Part shown: piece after piece, positions 59,031 through 64,000 of the stretch
How the letters are laid out: each line of letters starts with the position of its first letter
How positions within the stretch are numbered: the stretch's first letter is position 1
Source: an uncultured Bacteroidaceae bacterium
Lineage (GTDB): Bacteria; Bacteroidota; Bacteroidia; Bacteroidales; Bacteroidaceae
Assembly (NCBI GenBank): GCA_904502235.1
Contig: CAJGDP010000002.1
Coordinates: forward strand, 1-64,000
Direction of reading: 5' to 3'
Length of the DNA stretch: 64,000 nucleotides
Made by a program: the position numbers and the translations under genes
Notes under the pieces: model-generated
Told to the model about the DNA's origin: nothing
The model's database searches: none
Seen by the model: the letters and a program-made list of their open reading frames with translations, nothing else

Positions 59031-60008
59031 TCAGTGTGTCAGAACCCACGCGTCGGGGAATGTTGATTTTATAAGTGAAAGAGCCGCATTGGCATCGTCC
59101 ATGCTGTTGTAGTCGCCAACAGAGACACGATGTCTGCCACCACCCACAACTACCGTGTAGTCGGTGCTCATCTTTCTTGAAAGTTGTTTTATTGCCAATT
59201 CTGCACCGCTGGCATTGGGAAGGCTTGCCACAATAATGGAATATGTCTTCTGTGGTGCAGTAACTACGGGAGCCGGCTTTACAGGCTCTGCAATTGCAGG
59301 TTCTTCTTGCTGTGGAACGGATGGTGCAATTTCCTGTGGCTCTGTGTATATGTTCTCGGTTACCGTGTCGGTAACAGGAGATATTCTGCATTCTTCAACA
59401 TCCTTTGCTGTTTCTGTTGCAACCGTAACCTTGGTGCTTATCTGTGCAATGGATGCCTGCATGCTCTTTTCGTATGCATTGTCGCTTATTGGTGTTACAA
59501 GGAAGAATGCAAGTATAACGGCTGCGGCAATAGCAATATATCTGCTGAAGTCGCGCTGTTTTATTACTATTGTTCTCTCCTTGCACTGGCTCAGAAGCGG
59601 CATCGACAACACCTCGAAACCATAATTTTCGGGGTCGTCTATCGCATTGGCGTTTGCTGAAAAGGATATTGCTCCGTTTATATTCATGTGGAATGTTCCC
59701 AACTCACCGAAACAGCACATTCCTTTGCCCGAAAGTGCTCTGCGGAACGATGCTATGTCGTGCGACATTCTCTTTTCGGCTTTTTCGTAAGTGGTGTTTC
59801 CGGCTGACACATATTCCGAAAGCAGCAATGCATCATCTACCGTAATATTGGGGTTGAATCCCAATTCACGGTGTGGCGGCATGAAAATCTGTTCCTTCGC
59901 ATTGTACGACGCAGGAACCTTATGTGCCAAAAATGCACCTATGCCGGGCAGTATCACGCAGTTATGGCGCGACAGAAGCTTGGTTATATGTCTGATCAAA
60001 TTTTCCAC
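59031..60008 (-). CDS. HU-like / transmembrane / SPOR fusion protein
   Basis: 325 residues: residues 1-130 form two HU-CCDC81-type domains (HNCVILPGIGAFLAHKVPA; FGELGTFHMNINGAISF), residues 155-173 a membrane helix, 175-245 a Pro/Glu/Thr-rich linker, and 250-325 a SPOR domain (YSIIVASLPNASGAELAIKQL in parts), which binds denuded septal peptidoglycan. The predicted topology is HU-like in the cytoplasm and SPOR in the periplasm. First gene of an operon with the FHA protein. The design matches the HU-LysM protein at 5634-6818. A role at the division site is inferred from SPOR. Confidence 0.85.
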   Translation of the reverse strand: MENLIRHITKLLSRHNCVILPGIGAFLAHKVPASYNAKEQIFMPPHRELGFNPNITVDDALLLSEYVSAGNTTYEKAEKRMSHDIASFRRALSGKGMCCFGELGTFHMNINGAISFSANANAIDDPENYGFEVLSMPLLSQCKERTIVIKQRDFSRYIAIAAAVILAFFLVTPISDNAYEKSMQASIAQISTKVTVATETAKDVEECRISPVTDTVTENIYTEPQEIAPSVPQQEEPAIAEPVKPAPVVTAPQKTYSIIVASLPNASGAELAIKQLSRKMSTDYTVVVGGGRHRVSVGDYNSMDDANAALSLIKSTFPDAWVLTH

Positions 60009-60063
60009 GAAGCAAAATTAACAAAAAAAAGTGTAGTAGCAATCGGTTTGAATATAAAAGTTG

Positions 60064-60071
60064 TATCTTCG
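60064..60071 (+). promoter_or_regulatory. Candidate -7 box (TATCTTCG) of the U32 gene
   Basis: TATCTTCGCA 16 bases upstream of the ATG at 60088. It shows that a nominal TTG start at 60061 lies inside the promoter and is not used. A TTTG is at 60047, only 13 bases away, which is too near for a -33. Confidence 0.5.
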
Positions 60072-60087
60072 CATAAAATTTGAACAA

Positions 60088-61908
60088 ATGCAATTTAAAC
60101 GTCATATCGAACTGCTTGCTCCGGCAAAGAATCTCCAGACAGGAATAACCGCGATTAATCATGGTGCAGATGCCGTGTATATAGGAGCTGCGCAATTCGG
60201 TGCCCGACAGGCTGCCGGCAATAGTGTGGAGGATATAGCAAAACTCGTGGAGTATGCGCATATCTTTGGTGTGAAGGTGTATGTTACGCTCAATACAATA
60301 ATTTATGACGATGAGGTTGCACAAGCGGAAAAACTCATAGGAGAACTATACAATATAGGAGTGGATGCTCTTATAGTGCAGGATATGGGTATTCTGCGTA
60401 TGGATATTCCTCCCATTCCATTACATGCAAGTACGCAGATGGACAACCGTAATGCCGAGAAGGTGAAATTTCTTTCCGATGTTGGTTTTCCGCGCGTGGT
60501 ACTTGCACGTGAATTGACTTTGCAACAGATAGAAGAGATACATAAGGCGAACCCGACAACCGAACTCGAAGTCTTTGTTCATGGCGCATTGTGTGTGAGT
60601 TATAGCGGACAATGCTACGCTTCGCAACATTGTTTTGGACGCAGTGCCAACAGAGGTGCGTGTGCGCAGTTCTGCCGTCTGCCTTTCGATCTGGTTGATG
60701 CCGACGACAATATTATATTAAAGGACAAGCATCTGCTGTCGTTAAAGGATATGAACCGCAGCGACTATCTCGAGGAGATGCTCGATGCCGGCGTTTCATC
60801 GCTCAAGATAGAGGGTCGTCTGAAGGATGAATCGTATGTAAAGAATATTACTGCCTACTATCGTGCAAGACTCGATGAGTTGTTTGCCCGTCGTAAAGAG
60901 TATGCACGTTCTTCGTACGGAAAGATATCCCCACAGTTTGTTCCATCGCCCGAAAAGAGTTTCAGCCGTGGTTTCACCGATTACATGCTCAAGAACGGAA
61001 AGGAGAATATGGAGTCGTTCGACACTCCCAAATCCATGGGTGAGCGCATGGGACGTGTGAAATTTGTGTCGCGAAACTTCTTTACCGTAACCGGCAAGGA
61101 GTTCAACAATGGCGACGGTGCATGTTTTGTTGCATCGAACGGAAAACTTTGCGGATTCAGAATAAACAGGGCAGAGGGAAATAGGGTATTCCCACAGACG
61201 ATGCCCGATATAAATAGTGGTGATGAACTGTTCCGTAACTATGATTGTGATTTTGAAAGGGAACTGTCGCGCCCGGATGTTCCGCGCAGGCTTGCAATAA
61301 AAATATCTTTTTCCGATAATGAAAACGGCTTCTTGGTTGAAGCCGTAACCGAAAACGCTGTTGTATGCCGTATTGAGCAACCTTTCAATAAGGAAATAGC
61401 ACGCTCGCCACAGAATGCCAACATAGTTGCCCAACTGAAGAAATGGGGCAACACTCCTTTTGATGTAGAAGATGTAACCATAGAGACATCCGACAATTGG
61501 TTTGTACCTTCGTCGTTGCTTTCTGAAATGCGTCGTGCATTATGCGAGGATCTTATCAAGGCATGTCTCGAAAATAACAGAAGAGCCGATATGAAACTCA
61601 ACGAGGCTGATGTTCCGTTTGTTGTTGACAGGCTCGACTATAAGGGCAATGTTTCCAATGCGCTTGCAAAAAGCTTCTACGCATCGCATGGCGTTGGCGA
61701 TATTTTGTCGGCATTCGAGGTTGCTCCTGTTGAAAAGGCAACAGTAATGTTCTGCAAACATTGCATTAAGCGTTGTTTGGGTTGGTGCAGCAAAAAGGGT
61801 GAAAGAATGCCGTATGCCGAACCGCTGTATATCGTATCGGGCGACGGCAGACGTTTCAGGCTCAAGTTCCACTGCAAGGAGTGCATGATGCATGTAATTG
61901 CAGAATAA
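60088..61908 (+). CDS. Peptidase U32-family protein (RlhA/TrhP type)
   Basis: 606 residues. The N-terminal half has the U32 signature: LLAPAKNLQTGITAINHGADAVYIGA in parts, HASTQMDNRNAEKVKFL, VFVHGALCVSYSGQCYAS and the Cys-rich NRGACAQFCRLPFDL. Members studied in E. coli (RlhA, TrhP) hydroxylate RNA using an Fe-S cluster. The C-terminal part has further cysteines (MFCKHCIKRCLGWC; FHCKECMMH), likely a metal site. Which RNA is modified cannot be told from sequence. Ends at a terminator. Confidence 0.9.
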   Translation: MQFKRHIELLAPAKNLQTGITAINHGADAVYIGAAQFGARQAAGNSVEDIAKLVEYAHIFGVKVYVTLNTIIYDDEVAQAEKLIGELYNIGVDALIVQDMGILRMDIPPIPLHASTQMDNRNAEKVKFLSDVGFPRVVLARELTLQQIEEIHKANPTTELEVFVHGALCVSYSGQCYASQHCFGRSANRGACAQFCRLPFDLVDADDNIILKDKHLLSLKDMNRSDYLEEMLDAGVSSLKIEGRLKDESYVKNITAYYRARLDELFARRKEYARSSYGKISPQFVPSPEKSFSRGFTDYMLKNGKENMESFDTPKSMGERMGRVKFVSRNFFTVTGKEFNNGDGACFVASNGKLCGFRINRAEGNRVFPQTMPDINSGDELFRNYDCDFERELSRPDVPRRLAIKISFSDNENGFLVEAVTENAVVCRIEQPFNKEIARSPQNANIVAQLKKWGNTPFDVEDVTIETSDNWFVPSSLLSEMRRALCEDLIKACLENNRRADMKLNEADVPFVVDRLDYKGNVSNALAKSFYASHGVGDILSAFEVAPVEKATVMFCKHCIKRCLGWCSKKGERMPYAEPLYIVSGDGRRFRLKFHCKECMMHVIAE

Positions 61909-61909
61909 A

Positions 61910-61938
61910 AAACCACGCCAAGGGGAGTGACGTGGTTT
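61910..61938 (+). terminator. Terminator of the U32 gene
   Basis: Stem AAAACCACG/CGTGGTTTT with a loop of 11 bases, directly after the stop codon. Confidence 0.75.
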
Positions 61939-61940
61939 TG

Positions 61941-62000
61941 AATCCGAGCAAACGCTTTTGCCCGTTCGGGTATCGACTTTCACAAGCGGATACTACCGTC
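61941..62000 (+). other. Possible structured element upstream of the AraC gene
   Basis: ATCCG (61942-61946) can pair with CGGAT (61987-61991) and enclose hairpins GCAAA-CGC-TTTTGC (61948-61960) and CCCG-TT-CGGG (61961-61970); an alternative is GTATC (61970-61974) with GATAC. This could be a small structured RNA or a leader; it does not match a riboswitch that I know. Apart from this and the promoter at 62141-62171, the 291-base gap between the U32 and AraC genes appears empty. Confidence 0.35.
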
Positions 62001-62140
62001 ATAATCTATTACTATGAAAAACACAGTAATATAACAGATACTGAATGAATATTGTTCTTGCAGTGTCTGTTAATAATTGTTATATATCGCTGTTTTTATT
62101 TCATTGTTTATTTCAGATTGTCCATTTTCAAAACAAACTA

Positions 62141-62171
62141 TTGTTTATTATAGCGGTTTTTCTTATTTTTG
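62141..62171 (+). promoter_or_regulatory. Promoter of the AraC gene at 62200
   Basis: -33 TTG (62141-62143), a 20-base spacer and -7 TATTTTTG (62164-62171). It lies 28 bases before the chosen ATG and rules out longer upstream starts. Confidence 0.6.
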
Positions 62172-62199
62172 TTCCAAAATAAAATGTTTTGTGCCTTAT

Positions 62200-63036
62200 A
62201 TGGAAGAATCAAAGACTATAAATGTGAATAATATATCCATCCTTGAATTGGGTATGGAGGCATTATACAAGAAACCTTATAAGTCCAATAATCTTGCTCT
62301 TGTGCTGTGTAAAAGCGGCGAGATAGATATTGAGATAAATTATGTGAACTACACCCTGAAAAAAGACGGTTTCCTTTCGATACACCCGTATGATATTGTA
62401 ATGCTCAAGGGAGGCAACGAGAGTTTTAAGGCTCAGGTACTGATTCTGCCTGATACGTTGTTTACTCCAATCATAGCGGAACTCAAGATGAAACATTACG
62501 ACTATGTGAAGAAGAATCCGCTGATATATTTCAACTATGAGTATCTCAAGATAATAGAAACGGCATTCAACTATATACAGATGTCCTCTAAATTGTTGGA
62601 CAAGGAGCGTTTCGATCAGGTTGTCATAAAGCAGGTGGCATCGCTCTTTTATGTTCAGCAACAATTCTATGCCAGCAACAGTAAATATGATATAGAACTG
62701 CACGAATATGTATCGCGCAAGAAGGAACTGTTCCGTCTTTTCATCAAGACATTGGTGGAGTCGCATTCCGTTTCGCGCGAGGTACTGTTCTATGCAAATG
62801 AGCTTGGAGTGAGCAGCGGTTACCTGAACGAGGTATGCAACGATATTTCGCAGCATACGGCAAAGGAGATAATCGATTCTGCAGTTTCTGCAAGGTTGAA
62901 ATATGAACTATCCTATACATCAAAGAGCATTCAGGAACTTGCCGATGAATACAATTTCCCAAGTCAATCGTATTTCAGCCGTTATTACAAGAGAATGACC
63001 GGCATGACTCCTACTGAATTCCGTAAACGAGACTGA
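62200..63036 (+). CDS. AraC-family transcriptional regulator
   Basis: 278 residues. The N-terminal cupin-like ligand domain (about 10-165) has LALVLCKSGEIDIEINYVNYTL and SIHPYDIVMLKGG, usual for AraC regulators with an RmlC-type sensor. Two helix-turn-helix motifs form the C-terminus: ELGVSSGYLNEVCND (about 196-212) and IQELADEYNFPSQSYFSRYYKRMTGMTPTEFR (in parts). ATG at 62200 is chosen over an upstream frame from 62077 because a promoter lies between. The radical SAM gene starts 6 nt after it. Target and effector unknown. Confidence 0.9.
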   Translation: MEESKTINVNNISILELGMEALYKKPYKSNNLALVLCKSGEIDIEINYVNYTLKKDGFLSIHPYDIVMLKGGNESFKAQVLILPDTLFTPIIAELKMKHYDYVKKNPLIYFNYEYLKIIETAFNYIQMSSKLLDKERFDQVVIKQVASLFYVQQQFYASNSKYDIELHEYVSRKKELFRLFIKTLVESHSVSREVLFYANELGVSSGYLNEVCNDISQHTAKEIIDSAVSARLKYELSYTSKSIQELADEYNFPSQSYFSRYYKRMTGMTPTEFRKRD

Positions 63037-63042
63037 TGCACC

Positions 63043-63978
63043 ATGGACGCAAGATTCTATTATCACGAATTCGGATTATATCTGCGAGGTCTCTTTGATT
63101 TCAAGGTTCAGAAGATTACCATTGACGGTGGCTTTACATGCCCAAACCGCGACGGAACAAAAGGCAGAGGCGGTTGCACATATTGCAATAACCGTACATT
63201 CAATCCTGCATTCTGCCACAAGCATCTGCCTGTAGCCGAGCAAATGAGAGAGGGTATAGCCTTTTTCTCGCATAAGTATCCCGAGATGCGTTATCTTGCC
63301 TATTTCCAGGCTTATACCAATACTTACGATTCGCTCGATAATCTGAAACTGCGCTACGAAGAAGCCTTGAGTGTCGAAGGTTGCGTGGGGCTTGTCATAG
63401 GAACACGTCCCGACTGTATGCCCGATGAATTGCTCGACTATCTTGCGGAATTACAGAAACGCACATTTGTGCTTGTTGAATATGGTATTGAAAGCACGTC
63501 GGACAAGACATTGTTGCGCATAAACCGAGGTCATGACTATGCGTGTGCCGTTGATGCGGTACGTAGAACTGCGGCACGAGGTATTCCCGTTGGAGCGCAT
63601 ATAATCCTCGGCTTGCCGGGCGAGAGCAGAGAGGAACTCATGCAACAGGCTACAACGTTGTCGAAACTTCCATTGACAACATTGAAACTTCATCAGTTGC
63701 AACTCATCCGCGGAACAAAAATGGCAGAGGAGTATGCGGCAAACCCCGAAGAGTTCTCGCTCTTCTCTGTTGATGATTACATTGAAACCGTAGTGGACTA
63801 TGTGGAAAGGCTCAATCCGCACTTTGTGCTTGAGCGTTTTGCGTCGCAGTCGCCAAAGGAACTGCTCATTGCTCCCGACTGGGGATTGAAGAATTATGAA
63901 CTGGTGGACAAGATAAAACGCCGTATGCTTGAACGCGATACATGGCAAGGTAAAAAATATATCGAAGATAAGGCTTAA
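63043..63978 (+). CDS. TIGR01212-type radical SAM protein (YhcC-like)
   Basis: 311 residues. The cluster motif is CPNRDGTKGRGGCTYC with the three cysteines spaced C-x11-C-x2-C, the pattern of the YhcC/TIGR01212 group, distantly related to Elp3. Other motifs: GTRPDCMPDELLDYL, VEYGIESTSDKTL and GAHIILGLPGESREEL. The reaction is unknown, but an RNA or protein modification is suspected for the group. It is 6 nt after an AraC gene and the coding end forms the left arm of the terminator. Confidence 0.92.
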   Translation: MDARFYYHEFGLYLRGLFDFKVQKITIDGGFTCPNRDGTKGRGGCTYCNNRTFNPAFCHKHLPVAEQMREGIAFFSHKYPEMRYLAYFQAYTNTYDSLDNLKLRYEEALSVEGCVGLVIGTRPDCMPDELLDYLAELQKRTFVLVEYGIESTSDKTLLRINRGHDYACAVDAVRRTAARGIPVGAHIILGLPGESREELMQQATTLSKLPLTTLKLHQLQLIRGTKMAEEYAANPEEFSLFSVDDYIETVVDYVERLNPHFVLERFASQSPKELLIAPDWGLKNYELVDKIKRRMLERDTWQGKKYIEDKA

Positions 63979-64000
63979 ATCTTATCTTCGATATATTTTT
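63953..64000 (+). terminator. Terminator at the end of the radical SAM gene
   Basis: Arms ATATCGAAGATAAG (63959-63972) and CTTATCTTCGATAT (63981-63994) with an 8-base loop that contains the stop codon, plus an A/T extension of the stem and T run at the window end. The left arm is coding sequence. Confidence 0.85.

Noticed and set aside
60061..60087. TTG start for the U32 gene
   Set aside because: The codon lies in the -7 box; the ATG at 60088 gives the family start MQFKRHIELLAP.
62014..62034. Tiny frame MKNTVI as a leader peptide for the AraC gene
   Set aside because: Six codons, no amino acid bias, no terminator/antiterminator, and upstream of the predicted promoter.
62077..62199. N-terminal extension of the AraC gene
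   Set aside because: It contains a promoter and is not AraC-like.
1..64000. CRISPR arrays, insertion sequences, integrases, phage genes
   Set aside because: None seen: no regular repeats with spacers, no transposase or integrase motifs, no terminal inverted repeats around gene blocks.

Overview
The window is a stretch of bacterial chromosome from the order Bacteroidales (Bacteroides/Prevotella-like; genus not resolvable by eye). Grounds: a complete moxR-DUF58-batABCDE aerotolerance-type operon, glutamine synthetase III (GlnN), a bS16 with a long Ala/Glu tail, HU-domain proteins fused to envelope domains, an AddAB/SbcCD repair cluster, lipoproteins with Bacteroidetes-style lipoboxes, and promoters with the Bacteroidetes signature (-7 TAnnTTTG, -33 TTTG, about 19-20 nt apart) with almost no Shine-Dalgarno sequences. 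I see no phage, transposase, CRISPR array or plasmid gene; the window is essentially housekeeping and envelope genome.

Layout. 1-800: tRNA cluster (three intact identical tRNA-Gly(GCC), one broken tRNA-Gly, tRNA-Leu(CAG), tRNA-Leu(GAG)). 0.8-6.8 kb: a DUF1294 membrane protein, then lepA, ftsY, rimO, two HU-family genes, the second fused through a membrane helix to LysM. 6.9-16.2 kb: moxR/bat operon plus a PAP2 phosphatase. 16.2-20.3 kb: prolyl-tRNA editing protein, Nif3-zinc ribbon pair, tRNA-His, an ATP-grasp-like orphan. 20.5-29.9 kb: glnN, convergent with a branched-chain amino acid operon ilvB-ilvN-leuA-leuC-leuD-leuB on the minus strand. 29.9-39.2 kb: a membrane-anchored AraC-type regulator, an outer membrane beta-barrel, an EEP-family hydrolase, a UvrD/PcrA helicase, NspC, QueA, an LRR protein and a small lipoprotein. 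39.2-49.7 kb (minus): sbcD-sbcC-addA-addB double-strand-break repair cluster, with sbcD broken by an in-frame stop. 49.9-58.5 kb: M16 protease, a set of cell-surface lipoprotein genes, an S41-like protein lacking its catalytic residues, rpsP, and aminopeptidase P. 58.5-64 kb: FHA protein and HU-SPOR membrane protein, U32 protein, AraC regulator, radical SAM protein.

Most notable observations. (1) The ilvBN-leuACDB operon is preceded by a complete transcription attenuator: a Bacteroidetes promoter, an 18-codon leader peptide MYNSLYILNNLNLVVLLR (half of its residues Leu/Val/Ile), a 12-bp terminator hairpin with a U tract, and an alternative antiterminator pairing placed right after the leader stop codon. 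(2) sbcD contains a single in-frame TAA that splits the nuclease active site across two reading frames. (3) The 29.98-30.20 kb spacer between the ilv promoter and a membrane-embedded AraC-type regulator is full of palindromes, including two inverted copies of one 13-mer. (4) Two separate genes join an HU-type DNA-binding domain to a membrane helix and a peptidoglycan-binding domain (LysM or SPOR). (5) An S41-like lipoprotein appears to have lost both its catalytic Ser and Lys.
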